Assembly: GCA_012512995.1 (NCBI GenBank)
Contig: JAAZDA010000085.1
Location: forward strand, 1 to 5,791
Reading direction: 5' to 3'
Length of the DNA: 5,791 bases
DNA from: Clostridiales bacterium
GTDB taxonomy: Bacteria; Bacillota; Clostridia; Lachnospirales; Lachnospiraceae
Part shown: piece after piece, positions 1 to 5,636 of the stretch
Position numbering within the stretch: the stretch's first letter is position 1
Layout: every line of letters starts with the position of its first letter
Notes under the pieces: generated by a model
What the model was told of the DNA's origin: nothing
Seen by the model: the letters and a program-made list of their open reading frames with translations, nothing else
The model's database searches: none
Translations under genes and position numbers: made by a program

Positions 1-1
1 A

Positions 2-70
2 TATGTGCCTGAATTGTTAAAGGGAGAAAAATTTTTTGCGAAAGTATTCTATCCAAACAGGACATCTTAA
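2..70 (+). CDS. Probable C-terminal end of an upstream gene (partial)
   Basis: The frame is open from the window edge through 22 codons to a TAA stop at 68-70. It ends with the residues KVFYPNRTS. The reading is protein-like: it has a charged, amphipathic stretch (PELLKGEKFFAK) and no low-complexity sequence. The other two forward frames stop early in this stretch. I do not recognise the family from so short a tail. It could be a chance open stretch, because 22 codons is not significant alone. Confidence 0.4.
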   Translation, partial: YVPELLKGEKFFAKVFYPNRTS

Positions 71-108
71 GACTGTTTTATACAAAGGCGAGTAAGCATC
101 AGAGATGT

Positions 109-130
109 GCTAGTTTTAGAAACTGTTAGC
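109..130. other. Imperfect inverted repeat upstream of the first full gene
   Basis: A perfect dyad AGTTT-TAG-AAACT lies at 112-124. Outside it GCTA at 109-112 pairs with TAGC at 127-130, with a 3-base bulge on the right arm. No T run follows, so it does not look like a rho-independent terminator. It lies about 60 bases before the start at 194 and could be an operator or a chance palindrome. I see no convincing -35/-10 pair in the 71-193 gap. Confidence 0.2.
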
Positions 131-182
131 GTCGGGCTGAAACAAAACTAAAGAAACCAAAGAGTATTGCAGATCATTATAT

Positions 183-188
183 AAGGAG
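183..188 (+). promoter_or_regulatory. Ribosome binding site AAGGAG that fixes a TTG start
   Basis: AAGGAG stands 5 bases before TTG at 194. An in-frame TAA at 182-184 rules out any start further upstream. The next in-frame ATG (248) would fall inside the membrane segment. The TTG is therefore the best start for the 348-residue protein. Confidence 0.6.
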
Positions 189-193
189 CCACA

Positions 194-1240
194 TTGAATC
201 CTACCCATCAAAAGAAAAAACCCAATACCGTTAAAGTTGTTTTGATAATGGTGTTCGTGATCTTTCTGGGGATTTCTGCGCTCCTTATATGGAATGCAGC
301 AAATGCGCGACTGGCGCAGAAGCTGACAGAGATCCAGGTGTCTGATGAGGACGCCGACAAAATATCGTATGAGATAGACGACGAGAAGATACATGTTTTG
401 ACGCCGTACTATAGTTTTGACCTGCCGATCTCGTGGCTGGGATACTGTTCGCTGGATTATGAGCCGATGGAAGAGGACTATGACTGGTCGGACTGCTATT
501 ATGTATTCAGCGATGCGCAGCATGACCCGGATACTTACAGAATCACCATAAGATATCAGGATCCGCGCGACATGGGAGACAGTTGCTATCTTGGAAAGAT
601 CGCGCTTTATAATGAGCTATTCAATTATGGGAACTTTCTTGCTGACGAGCGGGACGGAGGCGAAAGCACACGGAAGTACTATGGGCGGCTGGAGCACGCA
701 GTTGGCGGCAAAACATATTATGCACACATGGCGGTCATCAGGGCGAGCGAGCACCAGGCGATCGGTTATACCGGGGCGGATAAAAGATGTGTTGCGATGT
801 ATTATGCGCTCGAAGACGTCTATGACACGATAAGTGCCGTACATTCGGAGAGTGGTGAGAATAAGAATTCAATTGAGGTGAACCAGGAATGGCGGAGCGG
901 CGCATACACTGATGAGATGTTAGAGGAGTATGTGAAGACGAACGAGGCACTGCACAGCGATTCCGGCTCGACACGAAATTCCGGGAGCTCTGCTTCGTCG
1001 GGTGGCTCCGGTTCGTTTGGAAGCTCGGGGAACAGCAGCTCCAGCGGCAGCACAAAGTACAGCGGCTCAGGGAATACCAGCTCTTCTGCGACAACGAAGA
1101 CAGACGGATATGAAGTAGAGGATTACGACGATCCTGATGATTTTGCCGATGAATGGGTGGAGGAGTTCTCAGAGGACGACGAGGATGAGGACGAAGCCTA
1201 TGAAGAGGCTTATGACTACTGGGTGGAACATCATGAGTGA
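194..1240 (+). CDS. Membrane-anchored extracellular protein with Ser/Gly linker and acidic tail, function unknown
   Basis: I do not recognise a named family. The 348-residue product starts with a short basic segment (residues 6-9, QKKK) followed by one hydrophobic helix at about 13-33, which predicts a signal anchor with the rest outside the cell. Residues 45-220 look like a globular domain with many Tyr and Asp residues and Cys at 85, 101, 131 and 199. Residues 254-302 are almost only Ser, Gly, Thr and Asn, a flexible linker. Residues 304-348 form a strongly acidic tail rich in Asp, Glu, Tyr and Trp, ending DYWVEHHE. From memory, tails of this YDDPDDFADEW type recur on otherwise unrelated Lachnospiraceae membrane proteins. 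They may bind cations or the cell wall, but that is inference. The next gene begins 171 bases later, so it may be transcribed alone. Confidence 0.8.
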   Translation: MNPTHQKKKPNTVKVVLIMVFVIFLGISALLIWNAANARLAQKLTEIQVSDEDADKISYEIDDEKIHVLTPYYSFDLPISWLGYCSLDYEPMEEDYDWSDCYYVFSDAQHDPDTYRITIRYQDPRDMGDSCYLGKIALYNELFNYGNFLADERDGGESTRKYYGRLEHAVGGKTYYAHMAVIRASEHQAIGYTGADKRCVAMYYALEDVYDTISAVHSESGENKNSIEVNQEWRSGAYTDEMLEEYVKTNEALHSDSGSTRNSGSSASSGGSGSFGSSGNSSSSGSTKYSGSGNTSSSATTKTDGYEVEDYDDPDDFADEWVEEFSEDDEDEDEAYEEAYDYWVEHHE

Positions 1241-1312
1241 AAGAAATTATTTGGAGGCAACGATAAAAATTTGAGATGGGGTTGAAGGAAAAGAATACGT
1301 CAATCAAGAAAT

Positions 1313-1347
1313 GAGCGCAGTTTGAGCGAAGTAATGAGCGAAGTTTT
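1313..1347 (+). repeat. Three tandem copies of a GAGCGAAG-type 11-12 bp unit
   Basis: The units are GAGCGCAGTTT (1313-1323), GAGCGAAGTAAT (1324-1335) and GAGCGAAGTTTT (1336-1347). They lie in the 171-base gap between two genes and have no convincing reading frame. Such GAGCGAAG repeats can be short-period intergenic repeats or degenerate coding remnants, and the sequence does not decide between these. Confidence 0.5.
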
Positions 1348-1411
1348 AAAACCAAAATATCATGAAAAGTCAAAAATATGGAGCCCTGGCTAGTAAGTAA
1401 AGAGGAAGAGT

Positions 1412-1711
1412 ATGAAACAGGTCAGAATAACAGTTATCAGGAAAGCATCATACACGGATCTTTCTGAGAAGTATGAGAATCCGATAGAGCACGCATGTGA
1501 TCTCAAGGAAGGGCAGGTGTTTATTTCGGAGAATGCACAGATGCCGGAAGGAATGTGCGGGAGCGCGTGGGAGAGCCTGTCGCCATTTGTTTTGACGCTG
1601 GCATGTGGCGGGCAGGATTTCTATGATGGCTGGATGAAGGATCCGAAGTCTGCGATGATATCGTGTAATGATGGGCTCAGACCGGTGAGCTTTCTTATAG
1701 AGGCAATTTGA
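1412..1711 (+). CDS. TIGR04076 family protein
   Basis: The 99-residue protein matches from memory the pattern of the TIGR04076 family, small cytoplasmic proteins of unknown function in anaerobic bacteria. The visible marks are an N-terminal beta strand (VRITVIRK, 4-11), a Cys at 29 followed by LKEGQVF, the motif MPEGMCGSAW (44-53), a Cys at 65 in LTLACGG, and the closing block SCNDGLRPVSF (84-94). The four Cys (29, 49, 65, 85) could bind a metal or be redox active, but no role is established to my knowledge. The length suits the family. The start is ATG with AGAGGA at 1401-1406, 5 bases away. It has no signal peptide. It lies upstream of the nitroreductase and the relics of other small redox-type genes and may once have belonged to the same cluster. 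Confidence 0.8.
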   Translation: MKQVRITVIRKASYTDLSEKYENPIEHACDLKEGQVFISENAQMPEGMCGSAWESLSPFVLTLACGGQDFYDGWMKDPKSAMISCNDGLRPVSFLIEAI

Positions 1712-1778
1712 GCGCTTCACAGAGGAGAATAATAAGCATGAATTAAAAATCAGAGAAATTCAGAAGGTAAGTTTTGTT

Positions 1779-1835
1779 ATGAATATTACGGTCAACATTT
1801 ATTATACAGGGGCAAATGGCAGCGCCAGAGCATCC
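1779..1835 (+). pseudogene. N-terminal relic of an antibiotic-biosynthesis-monooxygenase (ABM) family gene
   Basis: An ATG at 1779 opens a frame that reads MNITVNIYYTGANGSARA. This is very like the first strand and turn of clostridial ABM-fold monooxygenases, which begin M-(I/K)-VNIYYTG-NG-A in my memory of the family. After about 18 residues the similarity ends. The frame then runs through arbitrary, basic sequence to a TGA at 1884-1886, overlapping the nitroreductase start. An intact gene would need roughly 95-110 codons, so about four fifths is missing. AGAAGG at 1762-1767 is a possible but distant ribosome site. The match is short, so the family call is moderate. The alternative is a chance 35-codon ORF. 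Confidence 0.45.
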
Positions 1836-1882
1836 GTAATCCGGATCAGTTTTGGTCATAAGGAAAAGAGGAGGCATATATC

Positions 1883-2401
1883 ATGAATGAAGTGCTGAAA
1901 TCAATTGAAACAAGGAGAAGCATCAGGGAATATTCGACTAAAGAAGTGAGCAGAAAGGATCTTGATATGATCCTGAAGGCGGGGACATATGCTCCGAGCG
2001 GGATGAACAGGCAGCCTGTGATCTTTGTTGCGGTGACTGATAAGGAAACGAGGGATAAGCTGTCAGAGATGAACGCAAGGATTATGGGAACTGATTCAGA
2101 TCCTTTCTACGGAGCGCAGACGGTGATAGTAGTTCTGGCGGACAGGACTGCTCCAACTTATGTATACGATGGAGCGCTTGCAATGGGTGATCTCATGCTG
2201 GCAGCACATTCACTTGGAATCGGGAGCTGCTGGATCCACAGGGCAAAGGAAGAATTTGACAGTCCGGAAGGCAAAGAGCTTCTTGAGAAATGGGGCATAG
2301 AGGGTGATTATGAAGGCATAGGTCATTGCATACTTGGATATGCAGATAGTGAAGAGCCTGCGGATAAACCAAGAAAAGACGGAACGGTTTATCACGTCTG
2401 A
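1883..2401 (+). CDS. Nitroreductase family protein (FMN-dependent oxidoreductase)
   Basis: Members of this family are FMN flavoproteins that use NAD(P)H to reduce nitroaromatics, quinones or flavins in the cytoplasm. The natural substrate here is not predictable. The 172-residue product is a compact, complete member. The N-terminal FMN-phosphate block RRSIREY is at 11-17, the APSGMNRQP segment at 37-45 supplies Asn and Gln for FMN contact, GIGSCWI is at 112-118, and GHCILGY near the end (147-153) forms the second flavin-binding strand. A Lys/Arg-containing tail follows. The start is ATG with a near-perfect AGGAGG at 1869-1874, 8 bases away. The gene is flanked by relics of a probable ABM gene (upstream) and a rhodanese (beginning 4 bases after its stop). 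It appears to be an intact survivor of a decayed group of small redox genes. Confidence 0.92.
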   Translation: MNEVLKSIETRRSIREYSTKEVSRKDLDMILKAGTYAPSGMNRQPVIFVAVTDKETRDKLSEMNARIMGTDSDPFYGAQTVIVVLADRTAPTYVYDGALAMGDLMLAAHSLGIGSCWIHRAKEEFDSPEGKELLEKWGIEGDYEGIGHCILGYADSEEPADKPRKDGTVYHV

Positions 2402-2405
2402 GCAT

Positions 2406-2513
2406 CTCTATTGCAGGACAGGTGCGAGATCGTCGACAGCTGCAAGCCTCCTGATAAACATGGGCTATACATTCGTGCACAACATCGGAGGGATAGTGGA
2501 CTGGAGACCGTGA
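2406..2513 (+). pseudogene. C-terminal half of a rhodanese-domain gene (relic)
   Basis: Rhodaneses move sulfane sulfur onto a catalytic Cys. Reading in the frame of base 2406 gives LYCRTGARSS, the rhodanese active-site loop with catalytic Cys and the Cys-X4-Arg pattern. It is followed by the helix TAASLLINMGYT and then FVHNIGGIVDW, the typical final strand and GGI-W motif. A TGA at 2511-2513 ends it after WRP, close to where single-domain rhodaneses end. The N-terminal half (about 60 residues, including the D-R-EF-GHI-GA region) is absent: the homology begins 4 bases after the nitroreductase stop. There is no start codon or ribosome site. A deletion that joined the end of the nitroreductase gene to the middle of a rhodanese gene explains this. 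Confidence 0.8.
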
Positions 2514-2545
2514 GAGTTGGATTCCGACAGACAAAGGGAGATATT

Positions 2546-2751
2546 ATGAGAGAAAATATTACAGGGCTTCAACAAATCATTTTTGTCTTGATGTAAAGGA
2601 TATAGAAAAAGCTTTTAGCGATGCTAAGGATATGGAATTATCACTCTGCGATAACAAGATAAACTATCTTCCGTTTTGGGAGAATGGAGTGAAGTTCTTT
2701 ACAATCATGGGACCAAATAATGAACGAATTGAGTTTTGCCAAAAGATGTAA
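2546..2751 (+). pseudogene. VOC (glyoxalase/bleomycin resistance) family gene with internal deletion and frame loss
   Basis: The 5' end is intact: GGGAG at 2536-2540, ATG at 2546, and residues MRENITGLQQI, like the start of VOC proteins (ITGLQHI). That frame ends at TAA 2594-2596. In the next frame, from about 2578, the sequence reads HFCLDVKDIEKAF, then LPFWENGVKFFTIMGPNNER and IEFCQKM, and stops at TAA 2749-2751. This second stretch is the C-terminal half of a VOC domain, with the closing GPN-ERIEFC strand that carries the metal-ligand Glu. A normal single-domain VOC protein has about 120-130 residues. Here 206 bases remain, so roughly 160-180 bases from the middle are missing, and the loss is not a multiple of three. 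No functional product is expected. Confidence 0.75.
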
Positions 2752-2841
2752 ATATTGGGTGACTGGAGAGTAGTGGAGCATATGTTTTGACGGAACACAC
2801 GAAGATTACATGTGACATGTCTTATTATTGAACGGAAATAA

Positions 2842-3153
2842 ATGATGAACGAAGACTGGAAAAGGGCATATGAAGAACTGGTGCGGACCATTGTGAAGAT
2901 GGGCTATCCGCAGGAGTTTGCGCAGGCTATAGCTGAGAATCTGGGCTCAGAGAAAACAATGAGCCGGATGACCGGGTACCTTCATAATGCGAAACCGCGC
3001 AGTGCTGAAGAGATTGCAGATGAGATGCTGGCAATTTGTGATGACAGGAGCCGCTGGATCAAAAATAAAGAAGCAGAAGAGAGCAACAGCAGGTACAATG
3101 AACTCCTGAATCACGGACTTGGGGCAGATGACGCAGCGCAGAGAAGAATATGA
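2842..3153 (+). CDS. Small helical protein of unknown function, coupled to the nuclease gene
   Basis: The 103-residue product has no signal peptide or membrane segment and looks mostly alpha-helical, with a central PRSAEEIADEMLAICDD stretch (53-69) and charged helices on either side. From memory, similar proteins (MGYPQEFAQAIA, RMTGYL, PRSAEEIADEML, RYNELLN) are widespread in Lachnospiraceae and uncharacterised. The start is uncertain: ATG codons at 2842 and 2845 are adjacent, and the only ribosome-like bases are GGAA at 2834-2837, so initiation is probably weak. Its TGA stop overlaps the nuclease start in the four bases ATGA at 3150-3153, which implies translational coupling. A role tied to the nuclease, such as keeping it inactive in the cytoplasm, is possible but purely inferred. 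No homology shows it. Confidence 0.75.
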   Translation: MMNEDWKRAYEELVRTIVKMGYPQEFAQAIAENLGSEKTMSRMTGYLHNAKPRSAEEIADEMLAICDDRSRWIKNKEAEESNSRYNELLNHGLGADDAAQRRI

Positions 3154-4292
3154 GAAGATCCGGTAAAAACTACACAATGCCGGCAGCATGTATTTTGCTG
3201 ATAGCCGCGGTGATCTTTGGAAAGATCAGTGAAGATCCGAGCAGGAATGCCAGTGAGATCTTCAGTGAAAACGCAGGCGAAAGCGTAAGCATGGCGGAAA
3301 CTGCGGGCGTATCGAAGTCTGAAACGGCAGCCGGCGCTGATACTACGGCGTTGTCATTGACTGATGAGGGCGGAGCAGCAGCCCAAAGTGTCGGAACGGA
3401 ATTTACTCTCTCTGACATCCCCGCCTGGGACGGCGAAACATATTATGCCCTGGTAAATGGAAACGAACCGTACTTTACAGAAGCGGAGCTTGATGGTGCA
3501 ACTAAGGATTTCATAGAGCTTTCAGATCTGGACCAACTCGGAAGGTGCGGCGTGGCGACGGCGGTCCTGTCTTCTGCCATGCGGCCGACGGAGGAGCGCG
3601 GTTCAATCGGCGAGATAAAGCCGTCTGGCTGGCATTCGGTCAAATACGAGTGGGTCGACGGTTACAGTCTCTATAACCGGTGCCACCTCATAGCCTATGC
3701 GCTTTCAGGCCTTAACGCGGAGGAGCGCAACCTCATCACGGGCACACGCTCGATGAATACCGAAGGCATGCAGCCTTTCGAGCTCGAGACCATGGACTAT
3801 GTCGACAGCAACCCGTCAAAACAAGTGTTGTACAGGGTCACACCGATATTCGAGGACGATGACCTCGTTGCTTCAGGAGTGCTAATGGAAGCGGAAGCAC
3901 CTGAAGATCCGGAAGGTCTCAGCTTCTGCGTCTACTGTTATAACGAAGAGCCGGGAGTCACTATCAACCACCTTACCGGAGATTCAGCAGCGGATGACGG
4001 CTCGCCGCAATATGGATATGGAGATACGGAATCAGAGAAATCGCAGCAGACCGTGCCATCAGGATTCGCAGAATCAGATGCATCCCAATCAGGCACAATA
4101 TCAGGTGCTTCAACAGAATTTGTGCCGGAATCCGGGACCACATATGTTTTGAATACAAATACAATGCGTTTCCACAGACCGTCCTGTGAATCAGTCCAGG
4201 AAATGCAGCCTGAGAACAGGGAAGAAACGACAAAGACAAGACAGGAACTCATAGATGAAGGCTATAAACCGTGCGGGAGCTGCAAACCGTAG
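3150..4292 (+). CDS. Secreted or membrane-anchored DNA/RNA non-specific endonuclease with C-terminal Ada-like Cys/His domain
   Basis: Proteins of this beta-beta-alpha-metal fold (EndA/NucM-like) cut DNA or RNA without sequence preference, usually outside the cell in DNA uptake, nutrition or defence. The 380-residue product has a basic start (MRRSGKNY) and one hydrophobic helix at about 10-24. A low-complexity Ser/Ala/Glu linker spans about 30-85. The nuclease core is at about 90-275. The catalytic block is YNRCHLIAYALSGLN (175-189), where His179 takes the place of the DRGH histidine. RNLITGTR (193-200) and Asn203 follow, then MQPFE (207-211), LYRVTPIFE and a VYCYN strand. A second linker (280-325) leads to a tail (331-380) with FHRPSC and PCGSC. 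Its His342, Cys346, Cys375 and Cys378 resemble the Ada-type zinc-binding module seen on related nucleases. Translation is probably coupled to the upstream gene by the ATGA overlap. Confidence 0.9.
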   Translation: MRRSGKNYTMPAACILLIAAVIFGKISEDPSRNASEIFSENAGESVSMAETAGVSKSETAAGADTTALSLTDEGGAAAQSVGTEFTLSDIPAWDGETYYALVNGNEPYFTEAELDGATKDFIELSDLDQLGRCGVATAVLSSAMRPTEERGSIGEIKPSGWHSVKYEWVDGYSLYNRCHLIAYALSGLNAEERNLITGTRSMNTEGMQPFELETMDYVDSNPSKQVLYRVTPIFEDDDLVASGVLMEAEAPEDPEGLSFCVYCYNEEPGVTINHLTGDSAADDGSPQYGYGDTESEKSQQTVPSGFAESDASQSGTISGASTEFVPESGTTYVLNTNTMRFHRPSCESVQEMQPENREETTKTRQELIDEGYKPCGSCKP

Positions 4293-4431
4293 CTTGAGGC
4301 GGCACTCTTTGATCGCTCTGCAGTCACGGAGCCCCAGTTGCGGCGCAAATAAGATATATGATGGGACATTTGCGGGGAAACTTATCCTGCGTACCGCTGT
4401 GACAGGCAACATAAACATGGAGCAGACTTGA

Positions 4432-4938
4432 TTGACTATGAATTATGATGAAAAGATACATGAACTGACAGGAAAAATGATCGCATTTGATGCAGGTGAT
4501 CCGAAACGGATACAGCATTTCATAAAGGTCTATAGTTTTGCCGGATACATTGAAAAGAGCGAAGGACTGGATAGTGAGGAGTGCTTCATACTGGAAAGCG
4601 CGGCTCTGGTTCACGATATAGGAATAAGGCCGGCTGAAGAAAAGTATCAACGCTGCGATGGTAAAATCCAGGAGCAGGTAGGGCCGGAGTATGCACGCCG
4701 AATGCTCAAGGAACTCAGTTATACGGAAGAACAAACTGACCGAGTGTGTTTTCTTGTGGCGCATCATCATACATATGACAACATAGAAGGAGTCGATTAT
4801 CAGATACTGGTGGAAGCGGATCTCCTCGTAAACATGTATGAAGATGAAATGTCTTTGGATGCAGCCAAGAGTGCTTACGAAAAGATATTTATGACGAAGA
4901 CAGGAAAAGAGCTGTGCAGGACAATGTACCAGTTATAG
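4432..4938 (+). CDS. HD-domain protein (predicted metal-dependent phosphohydrolase)
   Basis: HD-domain proteins hydrolyse phosphoester bonds, often of nucleotides, with a divalent metal. The substrate here is unknown. The 168-residue product shows the ordered metal-ligand pattern: His29 in RIQHFIKV, the His-Asp doublet HDIGI at 61-65, three His at 111-113 in VAHHHTYDN, and Asp130 in LVEADLLVNMYED. The length is normal for the short stand-alone clostridial subgroup. The start is uncertain. TTG at 4432 lies 9 bases after GGAG (4419-4422) and follows an in-frame TGA at 4429-4431. ATG at 4438, two codons later, gives MNYDEKI, which I remember as the usual beginning of such proteins, but with a 15-base spacing. 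There is no signal peptide. It lies 139 bases after the nuclease stop, and that gap has no terminator I can see, so cotranscription is possible. Confidence 0.88.
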   Translation: MTMNYDEKIHELTGKMIAFDAGDPKRIQHFIKVYSFAGYIEKSEGLDSEECFILESAALVHDIGIRPAEEKYQRCDGKIQEQVGPEYARRMLKELSYTEEQTDRVCFLVAHHHTYDNIEGVDYQILVEADLLVNMYEDEMSLDAAKSAYEKIFMTKTGKELCRTMYQL

Positions 4939-5029
4939 GTGTGGGAAAGGCTGAAATAGGTGCTGTTTATTAGAGCCATCTTATGAAACGATTAGCAAGA
5001 TAATGAGAATAGTAAGTAGGATTGTTTTG

Positions 5030-5059
5030 TTGGTTTCAAATGACTTCAAACTATATTAT
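5030..5059 (+). promoter_or_regulatory. Candidate sigma-A promoter for the sensor gene, with TTCAAA direct repeats
   Basis: TTGGTT (5030-5035) and TATATT (5052-5057, 16-base spacer) or TATTAT (5054-5059, 18-base spacer) could be -35 and -10 boxes. Between them two TTCAAA hexamers (5035-5040 and 5045-5050) are spaced 10 bases apart, one helical turn, a layout that suits a regulator dimer. The candidate is about 35 bases before the start at 5094. The region is AT-rich, so chance matches are likely. Confidence 0.35.
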
Positions 5060-5093
5060 AGGACCATGAATTCAGGATAAAGGAAAACAACAT

Positions 5094-5636
5094 ATGATGA
5101 ATACACGAAAAAAGTTTTCATTTAGAAGAAAAAGGCATCGCCGGGCTCCTAGGATCGCTACCGTGTTAGCAATACTATTTATTGTTATGTCTATGGTTCC
5201 TACAGCAATTTTTCTGCTGTTTTCATATATTACGTTGAGCCAACAGACGAAAGATGACTATGCAATGAACAGATCCATAGTTATCAATGGTATAGATAAT
5301 AATCTAGATGTATATTTTCGAAATATAAAGACTTTGTCGCTACAGATATTTAGTTCCAGCACAATACAAACATTATTGAACACTAAGGGGTCAAACACTG
5401 AGCCATCTGTTAAATCCAATCGTGAATTCAGCAATTATATATATGATTTATTGCAGGGTAGATCTGATATAGGATCAATTAGTATATACGGAGTTAATGG
5501 CGAGCATTATTTATATGATATGAACCATATATATAATGCAACCCCATCAGATGAAAGCGTTGTTTCTGTACTTGAGAGTGAGGGTGATAGTTTTTATATA
5601 TATGGGGCAAGACAACAAAAAAAATGCAAAGAATGA
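5094..5636 (+). CDS. N-terminal segment of a probable Cache-type sensor histidine kinase, cut short by a frameshift
   Basis: Kinases of this kind (YesM-like, HPK7) sense extracellular ligands, often to control carbohydrate uptake through an AraC-type response regulator. The basic N-terminus (KKFSFRRKRHRR, 6-17) precedes a single membrane helix at about 21-46. Residues 47-170 form an extracellular sensor resembling a dCache domain, with the long membrane-proximal helix (RSIVINGIDNNLDVYFRNI, 60-78) and the strand SDIGSISIYGVNGEHYLYD (124-142). No second membrane helix, HAMP or kinase domain lies in this frame. It ends at TGA 5634-5636, just after a run of eight A (5617-5624), and the expected continuation is in the +1 frame. 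The start ATG at 5094 has AAAGGA at 5079-5084, 9 bases away; a second ATG follows at once. Codons are much more AT-rich than in the genes to the left. Confidence 0.7.
   Translation: MMNTRKKFSFRRKRHRRAPRIATVLAILFIVMSMVPTAIFLLFSYITLSQQTKDDYAMNRSIVINGIDNNLDVYFRNIKTLSLQIFSSSTIQTLLNTKGSNTEPSVKSNREFSNYIYDLLQGRSDIGSISIYGVNGEHYLYDMNHIYNATPSDESVVSVLESEGDSFYIYGARQQKKCKE

Noticed and set aside
738..1373. 211-codon open frame on the minus strand
   Set aside because: It is antisense to the Ser/Gly linker and acidic tail of the gene at 194-1240. Its product is rich in Ser, Arg, His and Pro with no recognisable domain, as expected for a shadow of that coding sequence.
2411..2596. 61-codon + strand ORF starting at TTG
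   Set aside because: It runs across the rhodanese relic in the wrong frame and then into the first residues of the VOC relic. Its product makes no sense as one protein and is an artefact of the two relics.
2752..2841. Direct repeat ACATGT-G-ACATGT near 2810-2820
   Set aside because: The hexamer is a simple palindrome repeated once, with no promoter context nearby, and could easily occur by chance.
4338..4348. Short palindrome TTGCG-G-CGCAA after the nuclease gene
   Set aside because: The one-base centre cannot form a hairpin loop and no T run follows, so it is not a terminator. As an operator it is too short to support without other copies.
4293..4431. Possible further gene relic between the nuclease and HD genes
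   Set aside because: Open stretches in two frames give no family that I can recognise, unlike the relics around the nitroreductase. I see nothing supportable here.
4324..4770. 148-codon open frame on the minus strand
   Set aside because: Most of it is antisense to the HD-domain gene, whose metal-binding motifs are clear on the + strand. No convincing domain is seen in the reverse product.
4956..5078. Open frame of about 40 codons between the HD gene and the sensor gene
   Set aside because: It has no early start codon with a ribosome site and no recognisable family, and it covers the likely promoter of the sensor gene.
5614..5636. Programmed -1 ribosomal frameshifting on the A run
   Set aside because: The continuation lies in the +1 (equivalent to -2) frame, so a classical -1 slip would not reach it. 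Only slippage that changes the run to seven or ten A would restore the protein.
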